Notes under the pieces: generated by a model | Database searches by the model: none | Seen by the model: only the letters and a program-made list of their open reading frames with translations | Told to the model about the DNA's origin: nothing | DNA from: Astropecten irregularis | Taxonomy: Eukaryota; Echinodermata; Asteroidea; Paxillosida; Astropectinidae | Assembly (NCBI GenBank): GCA_963971285.1 | Contig: OZ020247.1 | Coordinates: 14,590,614-14,654,613 of the forward strand | Direction of reading: 5' to 3' | Length of the DNA stretch: 64,000 nucleotides | Shown: positions 10,863 through 22,221 of the stretch, one piece after another | How positions within the stretch are numbered: the first letter of the stretch is position 1 | Layout: each line of letters opens with the position of its first letter | Translations under genes and position numbers: made by a program

Positions 10863-11656
10863 TGGTTTCCATCGTCTTCTTTTTTTTTTCTTTTTTTTCC
10901 CGATTTTTTTTTTTATGGTTTATTATTATTTTTTTTTTATTTAAAATGTTTACGGTCGGGGCATACTATTTTTGGGTCGGGCGGGTTACGCCAATACAAC
11001 AATTTTTTTGTTATGGCCTTACTCTGCTACTGCAGTGCTTTTCGTGGCTAATGTAGTAAGTATGGATGGCAACTGTGCCTATAATTCTTCTGAAAGGTCA
11101 TCCAGAGTATTGAAAAGAATGGTTCAGGAGGCTACTTTAGGTTTGATGGAGCTTCTGAAGGCCAGTCGGGGTTGAAGTTATCTTGACAGATGATTGGAAT
11201 AGCTATATTCCAAAATTGGGTGGTCTCAGGGAAGGATTCTAGCCTTGAATGTATGGAGTTGATGTGTTATATTAAATTCTGAACTAATTCCTCCATGCAT
11301 ATCTCACATTAATCATACATAATCCAGTAATCTCAGGTAATTACAAAAAAATACTATCGCTATATTCAATTCAATTGAATGTCCACACACTGGAAAAAAA
11401 TGATGAAGTGCACACAAGGATTTCCATTACAAGTATTTCAAGCACTAGGGTGTTTCAGTGAGGACACCGTACTGTTTTTCTATTGGCCTTCATTTCCCAT
11501 CATTCAACTCTACAGTAAATGTCGGTCCGGAGGTGTGTGGTTGTACGAAGGTTGTTTGTGTTTAGGTTCCAAAAACCACCAAACCGTGAAACTGGCAAGT
11601 TAAAAGATTTGAACCGATGTGGACCGGGGATTGCCATGTCAAGAACGATTTGAAGA

Positions 11657-14600
11657 ATGCCTCTTTTCAAGAAGAAATCTGGTGAGTGCTGTCGGATTTC
11701 CGTTCGTTGTAAATCGCTGGCCGAAACCGGTCTGTTCTTCCGATAAAAAAAATAAGAAAACATTTAAGGGGTAGATCTTGGAGAGGGGGCGGGGTTTTGA
11801 GGGTTCGTGGGGTGGCATTTAGGGAATTGGGAGAATGAATGTTATGCCTACCAATTACCATCAATGTGTGTCAATAATATTCATTACAATTGTGTTGTAA
11901 ATGTAAATAGGCCTAATGAATTGAGGACTAGGCCTATCAAACGGCGATTGTATTTGTAAACTAACGTTTAGTTGCGATGATCGTAACCCTAAGGTCCCTG
12001 TCCCCATGTCAGACCTAGGGTTACGATCATCGCAACTAACTAACGTTAGGCTTTTAGTTTTAGGCCTAAGTTAGTTTTAGTTTTAGAACATGAAAACTAC
12101 TTTGGGACGCCCTACATTTTTATTAAATGCACAGCATGCGCAACGGAATGTATTCACGGTTGGTCAAAACACAGAGGGGTCCCGAACTTTACAATCACCT
12201 AACAAACAATAGGCTAGTCTCAATTTTGAATTTAATGTTGACATTAGAGTTAAGACACATTGACAATGACATGCCTGAATATGTAACGTTATTTTTTTCT
12301 AGTAATCAGTTAATGTTATTATTCAATTGTATGAAATTTATATTTTGCCAGCACCGTCATTCTTCTGATTGGCCAATTTCACATTTTGTGAATCTTGATG
12401 CTAAACTTGATGTATATTATGGCGACATCATGATTTGAATTTCTAATAATTTGTAGTTAATTGCATTATTGTATACAATATTCGATATGTTTTTCCAAGA
12501 ATATGATACTTGGCGAAATTGGTACGTATATGTAATCTGAGCATTGCATTATGTTGGACATAATGATCTTGAACTTCCAATTGTGGAAAGGCCTTATTCA
12601 AAGTTTTTCTTTTTACAAACATAATTGTTACGATAAAAAAAAAAAAAATTATTTGCTACTTTATAATTCATGATTGTTTTTTTCCATGACAGAAAAAAGG
12701 CAGTCAACAGCCACAGCCCCACAGATCCAAAGGAAGACATCGCTCCCTCCGGCTAGTAACCCATCGGCAGCCTCCACGAAACCCCCGCCTTACCCAACCC
12801 AGAAAAAACCTTACCCAACCCAGAGAAAACCTGTGGAGACAGGCGCAAGTCTACCCAATGGGGGCGCTATAGCACAACTCAGAAATGAACCCGCGGACCA
12901 GCAGAGGAGTGGTAACTTGGGCAAGCAGAACAGTCTGAGACGAGAGTTTAGCGACGAGGATAGCCAGTATGGAGATCTGGGAACAGGTGAGAAAGGTCTT
13001 CTGCATACAAATTTATGCTTTCATTTCATGGCTCTGCTTATCCCAGAATTTGAGGAAACCGGTCTTCAAGTCAACAGCGCACGCGCATGCAATTGTCAGC
13101 ATGCGCGCGTTGTTTTGCGCGCGTGTGCGCTGTTGACTAGAAGACCGGTTCTCCAAAGTCTCCCATATGCTTGCCGTGTAAGCGAGAAATCCTTTAATAC
13201 TAGTTACCTGAACTAGACACATGCACAATTGAAAATTCCTTGCCCATCCATGAAATCTTGTAAGCATAGAATTTTCTGCTTCCATAAGCACTGATTCTAT
13301 GCTTACGGTAAGCATAAATTGGGCCCTCATGAGATACTGTTAAGCTGCCACAAGCGAGACTTGAATAAATGTTTGTTTAACTTCCTTACCACAAAATCTG
13401 CTTACTTCAAGTAAGTAACTATTAAATGCTGATTTCCAGCCTTGTAATTTTGCTGATGCCACAATGAACACCCTACACAATTTCCATTTGTACACATTTT
13501 CAATTTGGCAAATTTCAGCAATTTAGGGTACGATTGTGACAATCTGCTTATTCGTGATCTTTAATTTTGACAACAACTACACCGTGATTTGACATTGTTC
13601 ATCAGGTACCAAGCAACTCCTCAACACGGAGCTGGAGACCAAATCTCGGCTGTGCCGGACCCTGCCTGAGGTCCTGCACGACAACGGCGCCCTACCTTAC
13701 TTCATCCAGTTCATGCAGGCCCAGAATGCCGCCCACCTGGTCCAGTTCTGGCTGGCCACCGAGAGTTTCTCCACGGCCTCCTGGTCCCGGCTCCGCTCCG
13801 AGTCCCTGACCAAGGCCTGCCAGAGCATCTCCGAGCAGAAGCCCCGGGCCGACTCCAAATCCTCCGGCACCGACTCCATCATCCCGCCACCGGTGGAAGG
13901 TCACTTTGGTGGAAGCCCGTCCGATCTCACCATTTCCCAGTCCTCCGAACAATCTCAGAGCCAAGAGGATAAAAAGATGGACATTGGCCAAAATAACAAT
14001 GACCGAACTGACCTTAAGACGACAGACGCCCAAACCAACGGAGTGAACGTGAAAACGCACTCCCGAGTCAAATCCGACTCGGTCGTCGGGATTGAGCGAG
14101 CAAACTCACACTCAAGTCCAACTGAACTTGGACACAGGAGGACTAACTCGTGGAAAAGCGTGGATCCGAAAACAGGTAACCGAACCAAATACACATTCAG
14201 AACAAAAACAGTCATCACAAAAAGGCAATTTGATCATATTAACCTTTCCATATTGACATTATTATGTTAAAGAGGATGTTTACTCAATAAACCTCGCTTT
14301 TTTCGTTAGAACTATAATCCTTAAATTACTTGACTTGAGAAAAAAAAAATTATCTCACACTGAACACAGAAAGAGAGTCTTTGTTGATGATTTTTCTCTC
14401 AACATGCTCAATCCGCAAGCTACCCCAAAATTGAGAGTGTCTGAATTTTCTCAATGGGCGTAGCAGACAAATCTGTATGATTTTGTGACGTCAGCCTTTT
14501 CATTTAAAGAAAAGGCTTCCATATCCGACGTCGCGAAATCACACAGATTTGCCTGCCTTTCATTCAAAGAAAAGGCTCCCATACCTGACGTTACGAAATC

Positions 14601-17600
14601 ACACAGAACACCTTCCCCTATTGACGAAATTTAGAGAATCTGAATTTTGGGGAGCTTTGTTGAGTGTTGAACATCCTCTTTAAGATTTGTTTCAGCCCTG
14701 GTAAGCCATGTTGGAATTGATTGGCTATGGCTTGAAGGCCTATGACAGGCAAGCTGCATAGTCTTTATACATATGAGCATTAATACACAAGCCACTGCCA
14801 GTAAGTTCAGACACAGTCGTAGTCGACAAAATTGTTGACAAAATGCTGAGCTGGTCTCACTTTCCTGTTTCTGCTTACCATGTAGAACATTCTGCATGTA
14901 CCATTAAGCATTTATATTTCTTTGCTTAGCGAGGGATTTTGCCTAACTGCGCTTGAACATCCTGTATTAAGTAAAAGGAACTTTTGGTTTGATGTAGACT
15001 TGCATGCTGAACTCAGGCTGCTCTGAAAATGCATTTAATCTCTTCAGCAGCAAATGACTATGGGCCTTTATGAAATGAGGCTTGAGGCTAGGCTTGGGAT
15101 TGATTTTGCTCAGTTATTTTGTGTCCTAAAAGAAATGAAGGGCTTGAGATACATGGCGAAGCTGGAACCTTTCTTTAGCTTCAGCATGTGACCCAATCCC
15201 TTCATTTCATTTTGTGGGCCTCAAATGACTTTGCCAAACAAGTCCCAAGCCTAGCCTCAAGTTTCCAAGCCTGGTTCCATGAAGGCCCTTTGATGATCCA
15301 TCCTGTTTTTTTTCCTCTGGCTGCAGCCGTTGAGAGGGACGCGTCTAATATCTTCACCAGGTACCTGTGCAAGGATGCCCCTCTACCAGTTGGAATCACA
15401 GATGACATCAGACTGGATGTCATAGGTAAACTGGAACTTTCTTTGTAACATTCCTAATCATCCTAAATTCATCCCAGTGAAAGGGTTATGGAATCTCAGA
15501 ACAAACAGCCCGCCCGAAAGACAGACATAGTCATCTGTGAAAATTTCAGTCCCATACGGAGCCCACTTTTTGAGAAAACAGTGAAAAACAGCCACAGTAT
15601 TTCTTAAGTCTTTTATTTTTTTATTTTTGATCTTTTAAAAGATCAAAAAGATTTTCGGTCATTGTTTTACTTTTTTCTGGATAAATACACCATTTCTGGC
15701 AAAAACATTTTAACAGTATGTTTCTACCACCACCATTTTCATACACTGTACAAAAAATCTGTGAACATTTCTGTTTTGGGTGTCTTTTCAAAGTATGATA
15801 CTACCTTTAAAAGTTTTGTTATAAAATTGACGCACACCATTAAGTCATTAACCAACCAATTAATTGAAATTCTGATTTTTGGTTGCAGCCAAAATGTGCC
15901 CACAGGAAGGTTGGCTGAACCCGGACTGCTTCAAGACAACACAGAACTTTGTATTTGACTTAATGGAGACACAGTGAGTAATTACACTTGTTCAGTATAA
16001 ATGCATTTGGAAATGAATCCTCCATTTTTGGTAATTCGTAATTAGAAAGGTACAAGTTTTCATGCTAGCAGCCATACAAATTCTGCTCTAACCTGATTGA
16101 AATGGCTCATAATAATCCTCCGTTCTCGTCGATGTTGCTGTGATCAGCTTTTTCCAGGCGTTTCTGAGGAGCGAGTTTCACTGTAAATACCAGATTGACA
16201 TTCTGACAACGGGCAAGGCCTACCTCGCCGACATTCTGTACAACGACACTGCAACATTCTACTTCATGGAGGTGAGTTAGAATCTGGTGAAATGGTCGTT
16301 GGGTTTTACCCGTAACCTACTCCATCTACCTCACAAGACGAAATAAACCATGTGATATTTGTTTTACTATACCTCATAAATATTCACAATTTCGTTGAGA
16401 TCGGTATCAGTAAGTGCAGCAAAATTTTTTTGTTCGTGAGCCGCCATTAACTTCATGTAGGTCAAGGCTCATGCACGCGCGCTGCAAACTTTTCCTAGGA
16501 TGCAAAGTAAGATGTTCCATGCGCAGTGAGATGTTACATGTGTAACAGTTCCTTCGGAGATTCTCTGGCCTACTCGCTGGTTATAAGCAAATATATCCAC
16601 TGGCACACGTGATGGTGAATTGACTAATTGGGATTTGGCTATAGATCATGAATTTTTATGAGGTATAGTAATAATAACTAACCAGTTCCTTCATAACCCC
16701 CAAAGGAATCACATGTGGAATGACATCATGTTTATATCTAATGTTTCCTTGCCTGCATGTGCTTCCCTCCTAAGTATATGGAGCAGGAGGGCGCTGTTCA
16801 CCTCCTGCAGTTTTGGTTGGCTGCCGAAAACTTTCAGAAGCATCTGCTGTCCCAGCAGGGCCAGTACGACAGCGGGGAGGCCCAGAGCGACGCCATGGTG
16901 ATGTATGATCAGTAAGTCATGTTCATTTTGTCTTTGACTCCACAACAACAACTGCACCATGCTTTATTGGCCCAGCTTTGCCTCCCTTTCACAAGGGAGA
17001 GAAACTAAATTACTGGGGCCAATTTTATGAAGCTGTTAAGCAGAACAAAATTGCTCAGCGCAAAATGTTTTGCTCAATAAAACAAACCACCGTTAAAAAT
17101 CCCATGGTCAAAGAACAACAGCCAAAGAACAATCACAATGAAATTGATGAAACACAACACATAGAAATTTGGTTGTTAATCCTGTTTTTATTAAGACAAA
17201 AATCTCATGGTTAGCAAAGTTAACAGGACAGGATTGGTAACATACCCAAACAGAAATGTTCACAGATTTACGTATAACTTTCAAGGTATGAAGATGGTGC
17301 TGGTAAAAATGCACCATGTTAAAATATTTCCGCTTGAAATGGTGTATTTATCCAGAAATTAGTCAAACAAAGACCAAAAACAGTTTGGATCTCGGGGTAA
17401 GATCAAAACCATTCTTTATGTTTTATAAGAAAATCAAGTCTGGTTTTTGCTATTTTCTTGTGTCTCAGATGTCCAATTGAGCTCAGATTTTCACAGGTGT
17501 ATTATTTCATGCACATGTTTGATCAGACAAAGTGCCAGTGCTATTCTGTGACCTTTACCAATCATGTATTATACCTTTAATACTTGACTTTTGTCCTTGT

Positions 17601-20087
17601 TCCTGTTGTAGGTATTTCTCCCTGCAAGCTACCTGCCCCATCGGCTTTGAGGACAGCTTACGGCTGGAGATGGAGACCAACATCTGCAGGGAGGGTGGCC
17701 CCTTGCCAGATTGCTTTGCCACGCCCATGCGCAAAGCCTATACCACCCTGGAAACAGTGAGTCGGATGTTAAATGCCGTTGTTTGATTTACCTAGCTTTG
17801 AAGAAAAAGAAAAATACAAGTAGCTCTTTAAAGGGCATGTACAACATTGTTAAAGGTGACTGGACAGCTGCAAGCTGCGCATAATTTGATTTGTCATGGA
17901 ATAAAAACAAACCTGTGAAATTTTCAGCTCAATTGATCATTGGAAACAGTAGAAACATTGAAAAACTGTTGCAATTGTTATGCCAAATTGTGTGGGAATA
18001 GCTGTCTCATTTTTTTGTCTTTTCAAGATCAGAAATGTTTTGGTGTTTGGTTGATGTTGAGTCACTGATGTATTGAGACAAAAGGCCACCTTTTGTGTAG
18101 AGTACTCCAGAGTACTATGGCAACATTTCTCTCTTCTTTCAGGTGTACTTCCCAGGTTTCCTGCAAAGCGAACTGTACTACAAATTCCTCTCGGAGCTCA
18201 TCAACACAATCAAGAGCGAGCACGCCAACCTGTACCCGGGAGAGTCCTCGTCCTCAACGTCAGGAGGAATGGGTGTGGCAGGCACGGGCGGGGCGGGGTC
18301 GGATGACAAGCCCAAGTCCCGCAACACCCTACTGGCCGAAGGCAACGTCAAGAAGCTGTTTGAGGAGAGTGACTTGAACATTGAGGGTCTGGACTCCAAT
18401 CCGGATCTCTTGTGGCAGAGGCCAGATCCAGGGTGAGTTGAACCTGTCCGGAACCGTGCTACTTTAGTCTGGCGCTCATCTCTGTAGGTGACAGATCATT
18501 TTAGGAACCCGGCGTCTTCCTAGTTCACAGTGACAAGAAATAGGAATAGTGAGCTACAATTAACCACTGACAAGGAAAGATTGTCTGTCTTCCAAAGTGA
18601 TACTTGGTAAATGTAGTACAGTGGAATGCCACTATAACGAACACACCGGGATGCACAGAAATTGTTTGTTATAGTGGTGGTTTGTTATAGTGAACAATGT
18701 TCAGGCAGGTCTATACATTTTACATAGAAATTGGGAGCCAAGGATGATGTTAGGTATAGCAATGTTAGTTATAGCGGCATTCCAATGTATCCTGAATACC
18801 ACAATTCACTACATTGTGGTTTTCATGGTAATGCGTGGTTTATGATCCGGCCCCCCTTATTGAGACTGTGGTAATGTGTGGTAAACAGCTCTTGACTTGT
18901 GTGGTAGGTGTAACGGGTTAGGGTTAACGGATGGAATTTGTGGTTGATATTGTTGACAGGATGATGACGTTTGGGAAGGTCAACCACTTAGGGCAGTTTG
19001 TGGCTGAATATGAGCCGGACCCAGAGGCCATCAACAAGAAATCCTCAGGTGAGGTTTAGTTTCATTTCAGGGTTCATTTCCTCTTGAATACAACAATGTG
19101 GTTTGTATCCAGTGACTTTTAGTGAATGTGGCTCAACTGAAGTTTCATGTGCTATGGCTGCCTCCATCTGGACCATTAGAGGCCTGACTATTCCCTCAAC
19201 TTGGCGTATGAGGGTCCCCTACTATTGCTGCATTCATGTAGATCAAGTCTGATCAAACAGTACCATGTTTTCTCATTTTGTGTTTTGAATGGAGAAGGAA
19301 TTTCCACAGAAAAAGTTGTAGAGAATCGCTGTCACACAGTAATATTTAACGTCTTGTTTTTTTATATATTTTTTATATATTTTTTATATATTTTCGTCTC
19401 TTTTTTTGTGATTCTTTTATTTTTCTTCCAAACAGGCTCCAAATTTTCCCTGAAGAAACTTGTCAAAGGAGAGCAGGATGCGGTATGTATTGCAGCTAAG
19501 AAGGTTTTCATTTGGCTTTCCCTGTTTTATTTACAGAAGTATCACGATGTATTCCCTTGCGATCAAATTACAGAGAATGGCATGTGCAAAATCTAGAAAT
19601 CATTATTAGCTTTCGTTTTATCATTTGGGCAAATGAATTTTTTTTTTTGTGGCCACTCATCTCTGGGTATGAAAGTGGGTTAACCAGGGTCTGGAAAATA
19701 AAACAATGAGATGAAGTCTGGGTACTAGACATGATTCAAATCTTCATATGCTTTCATGCTTGAAGTGCAATGACATGAAGTCTGGGTACTAAACATGTTT
19801 CAAATCTTCATTTGCATTCATGCTTGTGTTTTGAGAATGCTTCTGACGAGGCTGGTGCCTTCCCTTTCCATGACTTGCAGAGCAAAGAGGAGATGGCCCT
19901 CAAGATTGCACAGATGATCATCAACGACGTCAACATGCAGACCGGCTCGTCCACGCCGCCCTCTTCCCCGGCCATCAGGCCCCACCCCACCCCGACCCAC
20001 GGGGGCCACTCGCCGGGCCGCAGTATTCCCCAGGCCGGCCAGCAGCGGGTCAAGTTCAACGAGGTCAGCCAGCCACCGTCATCATGA
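11657..20087 (+). CDS. AKAP10: A-kinase anchor protein 10 (D-AKAP2), complete, 12 coding exons
   Basis: This is a dual-specificity anchor that tethers PKA regulatory subunits and carries two RGS domains. Coding exons are 11657-11681, 12693-12986, 13606-14175, 15327-15425, 15889-15973, 16148-16271, 16775-16911, 17612-17756, 18143-18432, 18960-19048, 19436-19482 and 19881-20087. They total 2112 nt, or 703 residues plus stop, against 662 in human. Phases agree at every junction. Residues 1-106 are a basic Ser/Pro-rich leader. The first RGS domain starts near residue 110 (LPYFIQFMQAQNAAHLVQFW), is interrupted by a Ser-rich insert in exon 3, and resumes in exons 4-6 (FLRSEFHCKYQ). The second RGS runs from the end of exon 6 through exon 9 (EYMEQEGAVHLLQFWLAAEN, SNICREGG equivalent TNICREGGPLPDCF, VYFPGFLQSELYYKFL). 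The PKA-binding amphipathic helix is at residues 636-655. The C-terminus (QPPSS) lacks the human PDZ-ligand ending. The gene is divergent from UBE3B. Orthology is very secure. Confidence 0.94.
11961..12049. repeat. Strong hairpin in AKAP10 intron 1
   Basis: About 36-base arms (AGTTGCGATGATCGTAACCC with its inverse) are separated by roughly 15 bases. The pairing is almost perfect, including CTAACGTTTAG and CTAACGTTAG at the base. Confidence 0.7.
13052..13152. repeat. Palindromic element in AKAP10 intron 2
   Basis: The left arm (AACCGGTCTTCAAGTCAACA, GCGCACGCGC) pairs with the right arm (GCGCTGTTGACTAGAAGACC). A second inverted pair, GCATGC and GCATGCGCGC, lies inside. It begins 66 bases after exon 2. 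Confidence 0.65.
13606..14175 (+). CDS. AKAP10: AKAP10 coding exon 3: start of RGS domain 1 plus disordered insert
   Basis: This 570 bp exon is clearly more GC-rich than the surrounding introns. It encodes the first helices of RGS domain 1 (LCRTLPEVLHDNGALPYF, HLVQFWLATESF, TASWSRLRSESL), then a Ser, Gln, Asn and Lys-rich stretch of about 130 residues. RGS domain 1 of vertebrate AKAP10 is split by a disordered insert at the same place. It starts after ATCAG at 13605 and ends at ACAG|GTAACC. Long minus-strand frames here are antisense shadows of the GC-rich codons. Confidence 0.92.
14267..14683. mobile_element. TTAA-type family C element in AKAP10 intron 3
   Basis: TTAA plus AGAGGATGTT at the left is matched by AACATCCTCT plus TTAA at the right. 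Inside are inverted TCAA-rich segments and two direct copies of a block with GAAAAGGCTYCCATAYC and CGAAATCACACAGA. It is 417 bp with no coding capacity. Confidence 0.75.
15062..15291. repeat. Inverted-repeat element upstream of AKAP10 exon 4
   Basis: GGGCCTTTATGAAATGAGGC and AGGCTAGGCTTGGGA are inverted as TCCCAAGCCTAGCCT and CCATGAAGGCCC. It ends 35 bases before the exon and overlaps the usual branch-point area. Confidence 0.65.
15525..15810 (+). mobile_element. TTAA-type family A element, left end lost
   Basis: The shared interior (GTCATCTGTGAAAATTTCAG, GATCTTTTAAAAGATC) and the right end AAAGTATGATACTACC plus TTAA are intact. The left terminal repeat is missing. It lies in AKAP10 intron 4. 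Confidence 0.75.
17015..17219. mobile_element. GGGGCCAATTTCATG-type inverted element, copy 1
   Basis: GGGGCCAATTTTATGAAGC, AAAACAAACCACCGTTAA, GCCAAAGAACAATCACAA and CCTGTTTTTATTAAGACA match the copy at 20293-20535 closely. The right end has decayed where a family B element follows. Confidence 0.65.
17220..17580. mobile_element. TTAA-type family B element, full length
   Basis: TTAA is present at both ends, with left sequence ACAGGATTGGTAACATACCC and right sequence ACCAATCATGTATTATACC. The 361 bp element ends 31 bases before AKAP10 exon 8. Confidence 0.75.
17850..17978. mobile_element. TTAA-type family B fragment
   Basis: It starts TTAAAGGTGACTGGACAGC and carries AACCTGTGAAATTTTCAGCT, as in other B copies, then breaks off. 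Confidence 0.55.
18619..18787. mobile_element. Tigger/pogo-like short element, copy 2
   Basis: It is TA-flanked. CAGTGGAATGCCACTATAAC at the left is inverted as GTTATAGCGGCATTCCAATG. The interior has CACCGGGATGCACAGAAATT, shared with 44281-44467. It lies in AKAP10 intron 9. Confidence 0.7.
18789..18923. repeat. GTGTGGT-rich interspersed repeat, copy 2
   Basis: Same family as 3149-3286 (TATCCTGAATACCACAA, GGTTTATGATC, GTGTGGTAAACAGC). It directly abuts the pogo-like element at 18619-18787. Confidence 0.55.
19362..19395. repeat. Tandem 12-mer, T-rich
   Basis: Three units of TTTTTTATATAT in AKAP10 intron 10, upstream of exon 11, extending its polypyrimidine-like tract. Confidence 0.7.
19881..20087 (+). 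CDS. AKAP10: AKAP10 terminal coding exon with PKA-anchoring helix
   Basis: This exon follows a CTTGCAG acceptor. Its first 20 residues (SKEEMALKIAQMIINDVNMQ) match the A-kinase-binding helix of human AKAP10 in the spacing of hydrophobic residues (A/L/I..A..I/I..V). That helix docks on the RI and RII dimerisation domain. A Pro, Ser, His and Gly-rich tail of about 48 residues follows, ending in PPSS and TGA. The tail is longer than in human and has no class I PDZ ligand. Confidence 0.92.
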   Translation, partial: SKEEMALKIAQMIINDVNMQTGSSTPPSSPAIRPHPTPTHGGHSPGRSIPQAGQQRVKFNEVSQPPSS

Positions 20088-20292
20088 CAACGGTGCAACG
20101 GAATTGTAGACGGGACGCCCTTTCCTTCCACACCCTCTTCAATGGAAAAAAATTCAAAGTAGAGTTCAGATGGTCACACACTCACATTTGCAAATCCAGG
20201 AAACTTGACTTTGCAATATTTATGCTGCTTATTAAACAGGTAACAATTGGCAATACATCTCATGTAGCTTAACCCCTAACAAGTTTATGCCC

Positions 20293-20535
20293 AGGGGCCA
20301 ATTTCATGGCGCTGCTAAGCATATAATTTGCTTAGCACAAAAAATGTTTTGCCCAATAAAACAAACCACCGTTAACATTTTCATTTGATGTTCATAGTCA
20401 GTGAACAACCGCCAAAGAACAATCACAAGCAATACACAACACATTGAAATTTGGTTGTGAACCCTGTTTTTATTAAGACAGAAATGTCATGCTTAGCAAA
20501 TTTGTTTTGCTAAGCACCGCCGTGAAATTGGCACC
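20293..20535. mobile_element. GGGGCCAATTTCATG-type inverted element, copy 2
   Basis: GGGGCCAATTTCATGGC and CTTAGCACAAAAAATG at the left are inverted as GCTTAGCAAATTTGTTTTGC and CCGTGAAATTGGCACC. It lies in the probable AKAP10 3' untranslated region. Confidence 0.65.
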
Positions 20536-20584
20536 TGGTACATGCCTCTAAAGACTTTTACTTCAACAGCTGAAGTAAAGCTCA

Positions 20585-20802
20585 ATTGTTCTTATAAAAC
20601 ATAAAAAATGGTTTTGATCTTACCCCGGGATCAGAACTGTTTTCGGTCTTTGTTTGACTAATTTCTGGATAAATACACCATTTCAGGTGGAAATATTTGA
20701 ACAGTATGTTTCCACCAGCACCATCTTCATACCCTGAAAGTTATAGGTAAATCTGTGAACATTCTGTTTGGGTATGTTGCCAATCCTGTACTGTACCTTT
20801 AA
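20585..20802. mobile_element. TTAA-type family B, partial
   Basis: It carries GGTTTTGATCTTACCCCGG, CTGGATAAATACACCATTTC and ACCAGCACCATCTTCATACC, ending CTGTACC plus TTAA. The left third is missing. Confidence 0.65.
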
Positions 20803-21008
20803 TGAAGAACTTTCCAGACATCAGAGAGTTTGAAGGGGTTAAGTATAGTGCTGCAGAGAAAAACAGGTTTATGTACATGTAGGCCTACATTTAGGCTTGC
20901 ATGATTTGACTATGTGAAGCAACTTCATATGACTGTAGTGTAAACCTCTTGAAATGATTACCCAGAAACTAATGACTGACATAATTCTTTTTTTAATCAT
21001 TGTAAAAA

Positions 21009-21014
21009 AATAAA
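21009..21014 (+). terminator. Possible AKAP10 polyadenylation signal
   Basis: An AATAAA hexamer lies about 920 bases past the AKAP10 stop, before an AT- and T-rich stretch. Another AATAAA at 20355-20360 is closer but sits inside a repeat. No transcript evidence is available, so which one is used, if either, is open. Confidence 0.25.
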
Positions 21015-21738
21015 TCATTTTATTTTTCATTTCATATCATTATGGTCACACATCATAAATTTAATTTTTTATCTTTATCTTACCACATATCAATTTACAA
21101 ATGAAAAAACGGACCTCTTAAGCAATCAGTCCAAAGATTTAAAAGAAAAAAAGAGGTTTTTGGTTTGGTTATTCTCAGTGCTTTTTCTTTGAAATTTCAA
21201 ACGGTACAATCATTCTCATGAACATGACAACCGATGAAAACCGCATGTAGATGTGCAAGTTACGGACAAATTACGTACAAACCATCTGTCGTCGAGTTAC
21301 AATTTAGAATTGTTTTCCCGAGTATAACTTTTGTCAAGAAGCAGAGATCGTGAACGACTGCCACTGTAGAGGTATAGTTTGTCCTCAGACAAATAATCCT
21401 TCTTTGAAGTATCGTTTTCAAAGATTAAACAATCTTGGCAGCTTATTGTCTTCAAAACCATAAAACTTGCTGCTTTGTTTTCATCGCTCCAAGGTCGGCG
21501 AGTCGTTGCTAATTGGAATAATACCACTCCGCATTGACCTATAAGGTCCAAGGCACTTCTGTAAGGGCGCCCTCGTCGGTGTGTGCACGGATCAGATGCA
21601 TCACTCATAAGCCACTTCCCCAAATATAGAGAACAAGAAAACAAATTTTCAGCTAAGAAAAATACTCTCCGTTCATTATAAAGTCAAAACATGACTCGGA
21701 ATAGCCTGCTGTCAAAATAAACACAAATAGCGCTGCAC

Positions 21739-21755
21739 CCCTCCCCCCCCCCCCC
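21739..21755. repeat. Poly-C tract
   Basis: A run of C residues broken by one T, followed by A-rich sequence; assembly length here may be unreliable. Confidence 0.8.
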
Positions 21756-22221
21756 TCTCAAAAAAAAAGAAGGAAAAAAAATTATAAGCTTTCATCAATC
21801 ACTTGAGACAGCAGGAAATTGGTCCCGTGCCGCAGCTTGCCATAACCGGCTCAAGCTTGCATTTCCCTGGAAATATTTTCAGCTATATATCAAAATATTT
21901 GCACAGTTTTTTTTATTAGGAACAAACACAGGAGCCTATGGTTTTCCTTCTTTTTTCTCCCCCCTTAGGAAAACAGGTTAGGGGGGACGTTTAGACGTAA
22001 TATTTTTCTTTTCATAAGTAATCCTATCTCACATCCTGCAGAGAGTTTGTAATTCTGACTGCGGCTTTGCCGTCCTCTGGGATAAACTACTCCCCCTCAA
22101 CTCAGTTAAATGTAGGACCCATACGTCTTCGGAGCTGACAATCACCGAAATACCTCGACTACTCGCAAGGTTCCTTGAGCCTGTACTGGGTAATATTCCA
22201 AAAGGCAATCTTTTCTTGGTT

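Larger units (their letters stand above)
10028..11656. other. Divergent intergenic region between UBE3B and AKAP10
   Basis: This interval must contain the promoters and 5' leaders of both genes. I see no convincing TATA box. It holds a SINE fragment (10205-10275), a hexamer-terminated element (10621-10862) and a T-rich run (10880-10940). About 800 bases upstream of the AKAP10 ATG are free of recognised repeats and are the likeliest AKAP10 promoter area. Confidence 0.4.

Noticed and set aside
13692-14060. 122-residue minus-strand frame rich in Gly and Leu
   Set aside because: Antisense shadow of the GC-rich AKAP10 exon 3, which has clear RGS similarity and fitting splice phases.
16148-16156. 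Acceptor at TTTCCAG|GCG for AKAP10 exon 6
   Set aside because: It breaks the reading frame; the acceptor nine bases upstream (GATCAG) restores frame and the THFFQAFLRSEFH match.
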